A stretch of DNA of 39,426 nucleotides from CAMCFD01 sp965661355. Lineage in GTDB: Bacteria > Pseudomonadota > Alphaproteobacteria > Rickettsiales > UBA1997. The stretch spans positions 1 to 39,426 of the forward strand of contig CBFIDI010000009.1 of assembly GCA_965661355.1 (NCBI GenBank), read 5' to 3'. The position numbers and the translations under genes are program-made. The stretch's first letter is position 1; each line of letters begins with the position of its first letter. Under the pieces are notes generated by a model that searched no databases, had not been told where the DNA came from, and saw only the letters and a program-made list of their open reading frames with translations. This document shows, one piece after another, positions 24,868 to 33,619 of the stretch.

Positions 24868-26118
24868 ATGTTCAAAAAACTAGAATTTTTAATCGCTTTG
24901 CGCTATCTTGCATCGAAGCGCAAAGAGAGTTTTATTTCTGTTACGGCCGCTTTTTCTTTTGTCGGAATCATGATTGGCGTGGCCACTTTAATTATTGTGA
25001 TGTCAGTAATGAACGGTTTTCGTCACGATTTGGTCGAAAGAATTTTAGGCATTAATGCCCATTTAACAATTTACGCTAATGGTGAATCAATTCAAGAATT
25101 TGACCAAATAATTGCAAGCCTTAAAAAGAAAAAATCAGTAAAATACGCTAACCCAATAATTGAATCTCAGGCCATGATTTCGGGGCAAAAAAAAGCAGCT
25201 GGTGGCCTAATTAAAGGCCTTAAAATTGAAGATTTACAGCAAAAAGAATTAATTTCTAACAATATTTTAGCTGGAAAGTTGGGCTCGATAAAAGATAAAA
25301 ACTCGGTTCTGGTCGGCGCCCAGCTTGCGCAAAATTTGGGACTAAGAGTTGGTTCAAATGTAAAAATAATTTCAGCAAAAACTAATAATTCAATTTTGGG
25401 TGCGGTGCCACGCGTTAAAACTTATCGAGTTGGAGGAATTTTTGAAAGCGGAATGTACGAATATGACGCTACCACAATTTTCATGAATTTCAAAATTGCT
25501 CAAACTCATTTTGCTATTCGCAACAAAGCCTCGGCCATCGAAATTTTTGTTGACAATGTTAACGAATTATCTGGTGCCAAGCATGAAATTTTTGAAGTTT
25601 TAAGAAATTACGACAATCTTTACTTTATCGACTGGAAGCAGTCAAATGCTAGTTTTATTGAGGCTTTAAAAATTGAAAGCGTGGTAATGTTTTTAATATT
25701 AACATTAATAATTTTAGTTGCTGCTTTTAACATCATTTCATCAATGATAATGCTGGTTAAAGACAAAAATAAAAATATTGCTTTGTTAAGAACTTTGGGC
25801 ATGGAAAAATCATCAATAATGCGCATTTTCTTAATTTGTGGTTCAATGATCGGCTTTGTCGGAACTTTTCTTGGCCTTTTAATTGGGGTGTTATTTAGCG
25901 CTAACATAAATGCAATTAAAGAATTTGTCGAGTCGTTAAGTGGCGCTAATCTTTTTAATCCGGCGGTTTACTTTTTGTCGAACTTGCCATCAAAAATTCT
26001 AATAAGCGACATAACTTTAATTGTCACAATGAGTTTATTGATAAGTTTCTTGGCCACGCTTTATCCGGCTTATCGAGCCAGCAAATCAGAGCCCGCCGAA
26101 ATTTTGCGTTATGAGTAA
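24868..26118 (+). CDS. lolC: Lipoprotein-releasing ABC permease LolC/LolE
   Basis: An inner-membrane permease that, with the ATPase LolD, extracts lipoproteins and passes them to LolA. The 416 residues have the family plan: an N-terminal membrane helix (ALRYLASKRKESFISVTAAFSFVGIMIGVATLIIVMSVMNGF), a large periplasmic domain (about 50-265), then three helices (about 272-300, 318-345, 375-400) ending in LATLYPAYRASKSEPAEILRYE. RTLGMEKSSIMRIFL is the coupling helix. One gene of this type probably forms a homodimer, as in other alphaproteobacteria. lolD, often next door, is not found in this window. It is probably co-transcribed with the channel gene. Confidence 0.94.
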   Translation: MFKKLEFLIALRYLASKRKESFISVTAAFSFVGIMIGVATLIIVMSVMNGFRHDLVERILGINAHLTIYANGESIQEFDQIIASLKKKKSVKYANPIIESQAMISGQKKAAGGLIKGLKIEDLQQKELISNNILAGKLGSIKDKNSVLVGAQLAQNLGLRVGSNVKIISAKTNNSILGAVPRVKTYRVGGIFESGMYEYDATTIFMNFKIAQTHFAIRNKASAIEIFVDNVNELSGAKHEIFEVLRNYDNLYFIDWKQSNASFIEALKIESVVMFLILTLIILVAAFNIISSMIMLVKDKNKNIALLRTLGMEKSSIMRIFLICGSMIGFVGTFLGLLIGVLFSANINAIKEFVESLSGANLFNPAVYFLSNLPSKILISDITLIVTMSLLISFLATLYPAYRASKSEPAEILRYE

Positions 26119-26479
26119 TATTAAATTTTCAACTTAAATAATCAATTTACTTGTCGCTAAAAATCTGCAATAATACCCGCTTTAAATTGTCTTTGTTGGT
26201 AAATTTACTAAAACTATTTATCTTCAAATCAGTGTTTAAAATTAAAGCTTGGAATTTGCACCATTTATCTGTTAAAATCTCATTAATAAATTTTTATTAA
26301 CAATAACTTAATTTTAATGAAGGCTTGCTAGCGCAAATAATCAATCTAAAGCTTAAATGATATTTCGCCATTTTCAATTTTTTGATAATTTTTTGCTAAA
26401 AATATTCTGTATTTAATCGGCCTTTAAAGGTCGATAATTGTTATGATGCCTTTACAAAAACAACAATTTTAAAGTTAAC
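26119..26479 (+). promoter_or_regulatory. lpxR upstream region with a 20-base palindrome
   Basis: ATCGGCCTTTAAAGGTCGAT (26,416-26,435) is a palindrome with one mismatched pair. It sits just upstream of TATGAT (26,439-26,444), a likely -10, so it overlaps where the -35 and spacer would be. This fits an operator controlling lpxR. The other 300 bases show no gene. Confidence 0.45.
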
Positions 26480-27595
26480 ATGTCAATTACAGAAAAAAAT
26501 ATATTTCAAAAGCTTTATTTATCGTTAATTTTCATATTTTTATTTGCAAATCACTCTATTTCACAAGAATTAAATCAGCAAGTCGGGTTAAAAATAGATA
26601 AAACTCAAAATGGCAAAATAAAGACAGAGAATGAATCTCTAATTCATCTTGAAAACAAGCCATGGCGCCGTTATTTTAAAGATCCAAAAGGAGTTTTGAC
26701 TTTAATAATAGAAAATGACAAATTTGTCGGCAATGACCGCGGTTACACCAACGGAGTAAGAATTTCTTACAGTGCTCCTGAAATAAATACAGCGCCAATA
26801 ATTAAAAAAATTGCTGGCCATCTTCCAATGCTCAACAAAGAGGGTAATAAACGCATTATGATTGCCGCAGGACAAAATATTTATACCCCAGCTGACCTTA
26901 CTGCAAAAGCTCCGATTAGTGATGATTATCCTTATTCTGGTTGGCTTTATGGTTCGGTTGGCATGTTTTCTGACAGTGGATCAATTTTAGATTCTGCAAC
27001 CTTAACCCTTGGCGTTGTTGGTCCTTCATCTTTGTCTGACTCAACGCAGAAAATTGTTCATGAAGCTATTAACACCACCAGACCAGAAGGTTGGGACAAT
27101 CAACTAAAAGACGAGCTAGGCGCGGTTTTGTCATTTGAGAGAAAATGGCGCAATATCTACGAAATTCAACCTTTAAATCTTGACTTTGACATAATTCCTC
27201 ACGCTGGCGCAAATCTTGGCAATGTTCATACTAATGCTTTGACGGGTGCAATTTTCAGAATTGGAAAAGACCTTCCTAGCGACTATGGTCCAGCAAGAAT
27301 TAGCCCCAACATGCCGGGTTCAGATTATTTTGTGCCAAACCGAAATTTTTCGTGGTATTTATTTTCGGCCTTTGACGCAAGAATTGTCGCCAGAAATATT
27401 TTTCTTGACGGAAATACTTTTTCAGAAAGCCAATCTGTTGATAAGAACCGCTTTGTTAACAGCGCCCAATTTGGCTTTGCACTTACTTACGACGATACTA
27501 GAATTTCTTACACACATATATTTATGAGTAAAGAATTTAAAAGCCAAAAAGAGGCCCCGCAATTTGGGGGAATAACAATTTCGCGCAGATTTTAA
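26480..27595 (+). CDS. lpxR: LpxR-family outer-membrane lipid A 3'-O-deacylase
   Basis: An outer-membrane beta-barrel enzyme that removes the 3'-linked acyloxyacyl chain of lipid A. A signal peptide spans about residues 1-28 (KLYLSLIFIFLFANHSIS). The barrel begins LTLIIENDKFVGNDRGYTNGVRISYS, which carries the family's Asn-Asp and Thr residues. YSGWLYGSVG, TLTLGVVGPSSL and the region with the candidate catalytic His (STQKIVHEAI) follow. The protein ends in Phe, as outer-membrane barrels do (GGITISRRF). The length of 371 is a little above the family norm of about 320, mostly from the N-terminal linker (30-70). The enzyme alters lipid A recognition by host receptors in pathogens; a similar use here is inference. 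Confidence 0.9.
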   Translation: MSITEKNIFQKLYLSLIFIFLFANHSISQELNQQVGLKIDKTQNGKIKTENESLIHLENKPWRRYFKDPKGVLTLIIENDKFVGNDRGYTNGVRISYSAPEINTAPIIKKIAGHLPMLNKEGNKRIMIAAGQNIYTPADLTAKAPISDDYPYSGWLYGSVGMFSDSGSILDSATLTLGVVGPSSLSDSTQKIVHEAINTTRPEGWDNQLKDELGAVLSFERKWRNIYEIQPLNLDFDIIPHAGANLGNVHTNALTGAIFRIGKDLPSDYGPARISPNMPGSDYFVPNRNFSWYLFSAFDARIVARNIFLDGNTFSESQSVDKNRFVNSAQFGFALTYDDTRISYTHIFMSKEFKSQKEAPQFGGITISRRF

Positions 27596-27697
27596 AATTC
27601 TACATCAAAATCAATCAATACAAATTTAGCCGACAAGACTTAATTTTTACCAAAAAAATCTTATTTTTATTTAGTTGTAAAAATAAATTATGATTTA

Positions 27698-27855
27698 GCG
27701 GCAAAATCCAATCTTTAAACATCAACTTATCCGCCTAATTTAACTGCTAAAATACTATAAAAAAACTCAGTATGTTCTGCTTACTAAGCTTTGTTTTTAT
27801 TAATAAATTTATTTATCTCTAAAATTAGAATTTAAAGATCGTGCCCGATATAAAA
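27698..27855. repeat. Family A dispersed palindromic repeat, diverged copy
   Basis: Shares order and tags with copies 1 and 2: AAATCCAATCTTTAAACATCAACTTATCCG, TAATTTAACTGCTAAAATACTATAAAAAAACTCA, TTAATAAATTTATT and a terminal AATTTAAAGATCGTGCCCGATAT. The ends (CAAAATCCAATCTTTAAA against TTTAAAGATCGTGCC) are partly complementary. Its position shortly after lpxR may let it act in transcript ending. Confidence 0.55.
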
Positions 27856-27948
27856 ACCCCTGAGCGCAATTATGAAAAAGAAAAGAACTTGTTAATTATC
27901 AAAAAAAATCTAAAATAACCCAAGCAATAAAACAAAAATCAAAAAATC

Positions 27949-28017
27949 ATGAAATTAATAATTTTTCTAATATTTATCGCATCTATAATTTATTTTTTCA
28001 AAGATTATTACATGTAA
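27949..28017 (+). CDS. Possible 22-residue membrane peptide
   Basis: A short open frame from ATG to TAA in the lpxR-hisA gap encodes a mostly hydrophobic stretch (LIIFLIFIASIIYFF) followed by KDYYM. It resembles single-helix small membrane proteins in composition. No Shine-Dalgarno sequence is present, but that holds for most genes here. In sequence this A/T-rich a hydrophobic frame of this size can arise by chance. The remainder of 27,596-28,178 shows no other gene. Confidence 0.25.
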   Translation: MKLIIFLIFIASIIYFFKDYYM

Positions 28018-28116
28018 AAAATACCCATTTCTATTACAGTTTAAAATATTAAATTTTCAACGGCTAAGTCAAGTAATTTTAGTCATTACAAAATATATCT
28101 TTTTCTAGCTAAAATC

Positions 28117-28145
28117 TTGATTTTTGTATTAAAACCTCGTAAAAT
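28117..28145 (+). promoter_or_regulatory. Probable hisA promoter
   Basis: TTGATT (28,117-28,122), a 17-base spacer and TAAAAT (28,140-28,145), leaving a leader of about 28 bases. Confidence 0.5.
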
Positions 28146-28178
28146 AATGAAAAATTATAAATATTTAAGCCAAAAACC

Positions 28179-28904
28179 ATGAAAATTTACCCAGCAATCG
28201 ATTTAAAAAATGGTAAGTGTGTTCGTTTATTTAAAGGTGACATGAACCAATCAAAAATTTATAACGAAAATCCAGCTTTGCAAGCGCTAGAATTTGAAAA
28301 ATCAGGATTTAAATATCTGCATTTAGTTGATTTAAATGGCGCCATACAAGGAAGGCCAGTCAACAAGGCTTCGGTTCAAGAAATTTTAAAAGCGGTTAAT
28401 TTTCCAGTTCAACTAGGCGGCGGAATACGCTCAATTGCACAAATTGAAGAATGGTTAGATTTAGGGATATCACGCATAATTTTAGGAACAATTGCAGCTA
28501 AAAACCCAGAAATTGTCAAAGAAGCTTGTAAAAAATTCAAAGATAAAATAATAGTCGCGCTCGACTCAAAAAATGGTTATGTTGCCACCGAGGGTTGGGT
28601 TGAAACTGGTGAAGTTAAAACTCTTAATATGGCCAAAAAATTCGAAGATTGCGGCGTTTCATCAATAATCTACACTGATATTTCTCGTGATGGAACTTTA
28701 AGTGGCGCCGATTTTGAAGGAACAAAAGAATTATGTCAAAATTTAACAATTCCAATAATTGCCTCGGGCGGCGTTGCAAATATTGAAGATCTTATAAAGC
28801 TTAAAAAGCTAGAAGAATTTGGCCTTGACGGCGCAATAACCGGAAAAGCGCTTTACGAAAAAAAAATATCGCTTCAAAAGTTAAAAGAGTGCGGCTTTAT
28901 TTAA
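28179..28904 (+). CDS. hisA: ProFAR isomerase (phosphoribosylformimino-AICAR-P isomerase)
   Basis: Catalyses an Amadori rearrangement in histidine synthesis (fourth step). It is a (beta/alpha)8 barrel of 241 residues, the usual length. The N-terminal catalytic Asp8 lies in YPAIDLKNGKCVRLFKGD. The second catalytic Asp is in IVALDSKNGYVATEGW. Phosphate-binding motifs are QLGGGIRSI and IIASGGVANIEDL, and TDISRDGTLSG is characteristic of HisA rather than HisF. No other his gene is present, so the pathway is dispersed in this genome. It has its own promoter and is followed by a repeat region. Confidence 0.97.
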   Translation: MKIYPAIDLKNGKCVRLFKGDMNQSKIYNENPALQALEFEKSGFKYLHLVDLNGAIQGRPVNKASVQEILKAVNFPVQLGGGIRSIAQIEEWLDLGISRIILGTIAAKNPEIVKEACKKFKDKIIVALDSKNGYVATEGWVETGEVKTLNMAKKFEDCGVSSIIYTDISRDGTLSGADFEGTKELCQNLTIPIIASGGVANIEDLIKLKKLEEFGLDGAITGKALYEKKISLQKLKECGFI

Positions 28905-28973
28905 ATATTTTGCTTTTACTTTTTACTCAGTTTGAAATTAATGTTTAAAGATGAAACTTTGGTAAAAATTATA

Positions 28974-29127
28974 CCATTTTAACTTTAAAATTATTCGTTA
29001 AAATTTAATCAATGAAATTATAGTCAAAGCTTTTGTAATATTACCAGGCGATAATATTGTTTTTTACAATAATTTTCTTGATGAAATTTTTTGGCATCTA
29101 AATTGGTCAATTATAAAGTTAAAATGG
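28974..29127. repeat. Family B repeat with 13-base terminal inverted repeats
   Basis: CCATTTTAACTTT (28,974-28,986) is matched exactly by AAAGTTAAAATGG (29,115-29,127). Between them are tags shared with 3085-3115 and 18,510-18,600 (AATCAATGAAAT, GATGAAATTTTTTGGC, CAATTATAAAGTTAAAATGG). This is the clearest family B copy, a non-coding MITE-like or palindromic element of about 154 bases. Confidence 0.6.
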
Positions 29128-29203
29128 CATTATTAAGTGATTGAATTTTCAATTTGAAAATACTAAAATAATAAGTCAGATTAATCTTAATTAATATTTA
29201 TTC

Positions 29204-29779
29204 ATGAAAAACTTAACCAAATTAATAATATTATCTATTTTTACCTTTATAATTTCTTGTTCTTACAATAATTATAATGCGATAATAAATGTTAAAATTC
29301 AAAATAAAGAATCTCTAATTGGCGATGGCGTTGGCGTAAAGGTTACAGTTAATGACAGTCGTTATGACAGAAATGTTCTTGGTTATAAAGCAATTTCAGA
29401 AGAAAAAACTATAAAAATTGGCATCGACAACGACATTGAAAACGAAATTCATAGCGAAATTATTGGCAATCTCAAAAAAAGAGGTTTCGCAAAGGGCGAA
29501 GACAAAATTGTCGGTATTCACATAACAAAACTAGATTACAAAGTTACAAAGCAAGGTTTTTTAATTAGCGATTCGCACATTAAGGCCGAAATTGAAGTTG
29601 CAATTAAAGACAGTAAAAGCAATAAAATAACAATTAAAAAATACGGCATGAATTCAATTGAAAGTCACTTTATTTTGCCTTCAAAGCAAGATGATCAAGA
29701 AATAATCAGCGAAGCATTAAGTGAAATTATACAAGATATGTTAAGCGATGAATATTTCATTCAAAATTTAATTAGCTAA
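29204..29779 (+). CDS. YajG-like lipoprotein
   Basis: A 191-residue secreted lipoprotein. The signal KLIILSIFTFIISC ends in a good lipobox with Cys19. The mature part resembles the YajG family of uncharacterised lipoproteins: a beta strand (VKIQNKESLIGDGVGVKVTVNDSR), then D.R...LGYK, and a helix-rich C-terminal region (IISEALSEIIQDMLSDEYFI). No enzymatic motif is visible. Residues after the Cys (SYNN) contain no Asp at +2, so outer-membrane sorting is likely. The function is unknown. A strong hairpin follows the stop. Confidence 0.7.
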   Translation: MKNLTKLIILSIFTFIISCSYNNYNAIINVKIQNKESLIGDGVGVKVTVNDSRYDRNVLGYKAISEEKTIKIGIDNDIENEIHSEIIGNLKKRGFAKGEDKIVGIHITKLDYKVTKQGFLISDSHIKAEIEVAIKDSKSNKITIKKYGMNSIESHFILPSKQDDQEIISEALSEIIQDMLSDEYFIQNLIS

Positions 29780-29814
29780 TTTACAATTGAGGCAAAAACT
29801 GCATATTAAAATTC

Positions 29815-29849
29815 TAATTTAAGGGTTTAAAATTTAAGCCCTTAAATTA
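29815..29849. terminator. Hairpin after the YajG-like gene
   Basis: TAATTTAAGGG (29,815-29,825) pairs exactly with CCCTTAAATTA (29,839-29,849) over a 13-base loop, 36 bases after the stop. Only a short T-rich stretch follows, so termination is probable rather than certain. Confidence 0.5.
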
Positions 29850-30446
29850 AGTTTATTTATAAACAAAAATCTTATCTTAAAATCCAAATCTAAATTCCAG
29901 CTTTTAAACTTTTATAACCGACCATTTACAATTTCTAAGTTAGGTGCCAAGCCTTCATATTTTTGCCCTAAATCAGCATTTATAGATAATATTTTCTTAA
30001 TATATAAATTTCTATGTTAAAATATTAAAAATATCATTACAAAAATCACTTTCAAAAATTATATTGGCAAGAGTTACCTTTGCTAAAAATTAATGCAAAA
30101 ATACATAATTAGCATTAAAACATTTTCTATCTTTAAAGGCCAAAAAAGCCAAATAAACGCCAGATTAATTTTGGAAAAAAGTTATCATAAAAATTTAGGA
30201 ATAAATCTTAGATAGGATTTTTGTTTTTTAATAATTTCTTACTAAAAACATTTTATATTTACAGATTTAGCATTTTTTAAAAATTAGGCTTGCAATTGGC
30301 TCAAATTTGTTATTATTTAGCCATTACAAATAAAGTTAAAGATCTGTAAAAACTAAGCTTAAATATAATTATTAGAAGGTAAATACATTTAGGGTATAAT
30401 ATCTGTCGCAACGCAAAAATAAAGGCCTCAAACAGTGAAAAAAGAG
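29850..30446. other. Gene-free stretch with family B-like fragments
   Basis: No coding frame is supported. TTATCATAAAAATTTAGGAATA at about 30,181-30,204 repeats the family B core found at 3009 and 36,993. The rest is A/T-rich sequence ahead of the gcvPA promoter. Confidence 0.4.
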
Positions 30447-30475
30447 TTGACATATCTTGAATATAATACTATAAT
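30447..30475 (+). promoter_or_regulatory. Perfect consensus sigma-70 promoter for gcvPA
   Basis: TTGACA (30,447-30,452), a 17-base spacer and TATAAT (30,470-30,475): both hexamers match the consensus exactly at the optimal distance. A leader of about 160 bases follows. It contains an inverted repeat, TTTTAACCAATTTTA (30,515-30,529) against TAAATTTGGTTAAAA (30,592-30,606). No glycine-riboswitch core was recognised in it. Confidence 0.8.
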
Positions 30476-30640
30476 TTCCAATCTATTTATTGATAGGATG
30501 AAAATTGTTTTTATTTTTAACCAATTTTAGCTTTGCTTAAAAATTAGGTATTTCATTTTTTGAATTATTTACCGGTCTAAATTTTAAGCATTAAATTTGG
30601 TTAAAAATTAGCCTTTAAAAAGTAAACAAATTATAAAATT

Positions 30641-31906
30641 ATGAGATATCTTGCCTTAACTGAAAATGACCGCGCCCAAATGCTTAAAGCAACTGGCGTT
30701 AGCTCGGTTGACGAATTTTACAAAGCGGTTGAAAGCAAAAAATTATTAAAAACCCCAATCGCCGAGTTGCCAAATCATCAGGGTGAAATTGAAATCAGTG
30801 CTAAATTAACAAAACAAGCCGCCAAAAACCGCGCTGCTTCCGAAGGTCCGTTTTTCTTGGGTGCCGGCGTTTATCGCCATCATATTCCGGCTGCGGTTGA
30901 CCACATTATTCAGCGTTCAGAATTTCTAACTTCTTACACGCCTTACCAACCAGAAATTTCGCAAGGTACTTTAGCAACAATTTTTCAATTTCAATCAATC
31001 ATTTCTCTTTTAACCGGAATGCAAACCTCAAACGCCTCAATGTATGATGGTGCAACTTCCATGTCAGAGGCCTGTTTAATGGCGATGCGAATCAAAAAGA
31101 AGCGTAAAAAAATCGCATTGGCCAACGAAATTCACCCCGATTATATAAGTGTCGGCAAAACTTTCATGAAATTAGCTGATGCTAACTTTACCTCAATTGA
31201 CGATATCTCTGAAGATACAGCGGCCGTTGTTGTTGCTTATCACGATTTTTACGGTGAAATTGCCGATCTTGAAAATGTACGCAAAAAAGCTGATGAGGTT
31301 GGTGCTTTAATGATTGTCGTGGTTAGTGAAATTGTATCGCTTGGTTTGTTGCCGGCGCCAAAAATGGCCGATATTGTTGTGGGAGAAGCTTCGTCAATAG
31401 GTGTTGGTCTTAATTTTGGTGGTCCTTTATTAGGGTTTTTTGCCTGCAAAAAAGAATTTGTTAGGCAAATTCCAGGCAGATTATGCGGCGCCACTGTTGA
31501 CCAAGACAACAAGCCCGGTTATGTGCTAACATTAAATGCGCGCGAACAACATATTAGGCGCGACAAGGCAACTTCTAATATTTGTTCAAACCAAGGTTTG
31601 TGCGCAACTGCATTTACTATTCACGCTTCTTTACTTGGTGAAATTGGTTGGAAAAAGCTAGCCCTCATTAATCATAAAAAAGCTTGTGACTTTGTCAAAA
31701 TTCTTGAAGAAAAAGGCCTTAAAGTAGTCAATAAAAGCTTTTTTAATGAATTTACAATTGAATTTGAAGGCTCGGCGCAAGAAGTTAATAAAAAATTGGC
31801 CGAAAAAAATATTATTGGCGGTTATGTCGACGATAACAAAATGATTGTAGCGGTTAGTGAATTAACCAGCGAAGAAGATATGAAGGCTTTTTGTGAAGCT
31901 TTGTAA
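30641..31906 (+). CDS. gcvPA: Glycine dehydrogenase (decarboxylating) subunit 1
   Basis: The N-terminal half of a split P-protein. With GcvPB it decarboxylates glycine and passes aminomethyl to lipoylated GcvH. The 421 residues show family stretches: RYLALTENDRAQMLKATGVSSVDEF, FLGAGVYRHHIPAAVDHIIQRSEFLTSYTPYQPEISQGTLATIFQFQS, MYDGATSMSEACLMAMR, and ARXQHIRRXKATSNICSNQGLCA near 300-325. It is full length. gcvPB follows after 158 bases on the same strand. gcvT and gcvH, often upstream, are not in the window. The start follows ATAAAATT, with no Shine-Dalgarno sequence. Confidence 0.97.
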   Translation: MRYLALTENDRAQMLKATGVSSVDEFYKAVESKKLLKTPIAELPNHQGEIEISAKLTKQAAKNRAASEGPFFLGAGVYRHHIPAAVDHIIQRSEFLTSYTPYQPEISQGTLATIFQFQSIISLLTGMQTSNASMYDGATSMSEACLMAMRIKKKRKKIALANEIHPDYISVGKTFMKLADANFTSIDDISEDTAAVVVAYHDFYGEIADLENVRKKADEVGALMIVVVSEIVSLGLLPAPKMADIVVGEASSIGVGLNFGGPLLGFFACKKEFVRQIPGRLCGATVDQDNKPGYVLTLNAREQHIRRDKATSNICSNQGLCATAFTIHASLLGEIGWKKLALINHKKACDFVKILEEKGLKVVNKSFFNEFTIEFEGSAQEVNKKLAEKNIIGGYVDDNKMIVAVSELTSEEDMKAFCEAL

Positions 31907-32064
31907 ACTTAAAATCTAACTTTTAAGTTTAGTTAATAATTAATTTTGGGCAATAGCAATTAATATATTAATTCAATAATGGGTTATTTTTCAAAGAATA
32001 ATATATTTAAGAAGCCTAAAAAGATAAAAAATTTAAATTAGTTATAAAATAAAAATATAAAATT

Positions 32065-33546
32065 ATGACAAAAATTCCAAGCGAAACAGGTTTAAAATTA
32101 GAAACCGATTTATTAATTACTAAAAGCGTTGAAGGAGCTTGTGGCGTTGATCTTCCTGAAATTGAAGATTTTGAACTTAGAACTTCAAAAGCAAAGCGCG
32201 AAGAAATCGGCCTTGCTCAAGTTAACGAGCCACGAGTTATTCGTCATTTTGTACGCTTGTCAAACCAAAATTATTCAATCGACGCTGGTTTTTACCCGCT
32301 TGGCTCTTGCACCATGAAGCATAATCCGCGCTTAAATGAAAAAATGGCTCGCTTACCAGGTTTTTGTGACATTCACCCATATCAAGACCAGTCAACAACT
32401 CAGGGCGCACTTGGCCTTATGTACGAGTTACAAAATTGGCTTTCAACTCTAACTGGCCTTGGCGGAACAAGCTTGGCTCCTGCTGCTGGTGCTCAAGGAG
32501 AATTATCGGGTATGCTTGTCATTAAGAAAGCTTTAGAGGCAAAAAATCAAGATCACCGCAAAATTGTCTTAATTCCAGATTCTGCTCATGGCACAAACCC
32601 AGCCACGGCGGCAATGTGCGGCTTTAAAATTAAAGTTATTCCATCTGACAAAGAAGGAATGGTCGATATTGAAGAATTCAAAAAGTTGGTTGAAGAGCAT
32701 AAAGATGACTTGGCCGCAACCATGATTACCAACCCTAATACCTGCGGTAAATTTGAAAAAAATATTGTAGAAATTGCCGACCTAATTCATCAGCAAGGTG
32801 CTTATTTCTATTGCGACGGAGCTAATTATAATGCTATTGTTGGCAAAGTTAAGCCTGCTGATTTGGGTGTTGATGTTATGCATTTTAATTTACATAAAAC
32901 ATTTTCTACGCCACATGGTGGTGGTGGACCAGGTTCTGGCCCAATTGCAGTAAGAAAAGATTTAATCCAATTTTTGCCAGACCCGCATGTTATAAAAGAG
33001 GGGGAGATATATAAATTTTATACTCCAGAAAATTCTGTTGGAAAAGTTAAGGGCTATCATGGTCAATTTGGAATGCATGTCAGGGCCCTGACTTACATGA
33101 TGTCGCATGGCGCAGATGGCTTGCAAAAAGTTGCTGAAGATGCGGTTTTAAGTGCAAATTACGCTCTAACTCGACTTAAACCTTATTTTAATGTGCCATT
33201 TTCAGGAACTTGTATGCATGAATGTTTGTTGAATGATAAATTGCAAAAAGAAAAGGGTGTAACGACTCTTGATATTGCTAAAGCTTTGGTTGAATATGGT
33301 TACCACCCAATGACTGTTTTCTTCCCGACTGTTACAGCGGGCGCAATGTTAATTGAGCCAACCGAAACAGAAAGTAAGTCTATGGTTGACGAGTTTTGCG
33401 ATGCTATGATTCATATTGCTAATGAAACAAAAGAAAATAAGACCGAAAAATTCCATCAATATCCAATTTCAACGCCAAGGCGTAGAATGGACGAAGTTAA
33501 GGCGGCAAAAAATCCAATTTTAACCTGGAAAGAGCTACTTGGCTAG
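32065..33546 (+). CDS. gcvPB: Glycine dehydrogenase (decarboxylating) subunit 2
   Basis: The C-terminal, PLP-carrying half of the split glycine decarboxylase. The PLP lysine sits in HFNLHKTFSTPHGGGGPGSGP (near residue 275). FYPLGSCTMKHNPRLNE and PDSAHGTNPATAAMCG also match the family. The length of 493 is normal. The 158-base gap after gcvPA has no strong promoter, so both are probably on one transcript. A clear hairpin terminator follows. Confidence 0.97.
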   Translation: MTKIPSETGLKLETDLLITKSVEGACGVDLPEIEDFELRTSKAKREEIGLAQVNEPRVIRHFVRLSNQNYSIDAGFYPLGSCTMKHNPRLNEKMARLPGFCDIHPYQDQSTTQGALGLMYELQNWLSTLTGLGGTSLAPAAGAQGELSGMLVIKKALEAKNQDHRKIVLIPDSAHGTNPATAAMCGFKIKVIPSDKEGMVDIEEFKKLVEEHKDDLAATMITNPNTCGKFEKNIVEIADLIHQQGAYFYCDGANYNAIVGKVKPADLGVDVMHFNLHKTFSTPHGGGGPGSGPIAVRKDLIQFLPDPHVIKEGEIYKFYTPENSVGKVKGYHGQFGMHVRALTYMMSHGADGLQKVAEDAVLSANYALTRLKPYFNVPFSGTCMHECLLNDKLQKEKGVTTLDIAKALVEYGYHPMTVFFPTVTAGAMLIEPTETESKSMVDEFCDAMIHIANETKENKTEKFHQYPISTPRRRMDEVKAAKNPILTWKELLG

Positions 33547-33581
33547 TAAAAAACCTCTAAATATATTCTAAAAACTACTAA

Positions 33582-33619
33582 AAAAAGAGCTTTTAATATT
33601 TTAATTAAAGGCTCTTTTT
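33582..33619 (+). terminator. Terminator of the gcvPA-gcvPB transcript
   Basis: AAAAAGAGCTTTTAAT (33,582-33,597) pairs with ATTAAAGGCTCTTTTT (33,604-33,619) over 16 pairs with one G-U, a six-base loop, then ATTTTCTT. The 3' arm ends in five T. It starts 36 bases after the gcvPB stop. Confidence 0.8.

Noticed and set aside
30476..30640. Glycine riboswitch before gcvPA
   Set aside because: No GGAGAG-like core or paired aptamer arms were found in the leader.
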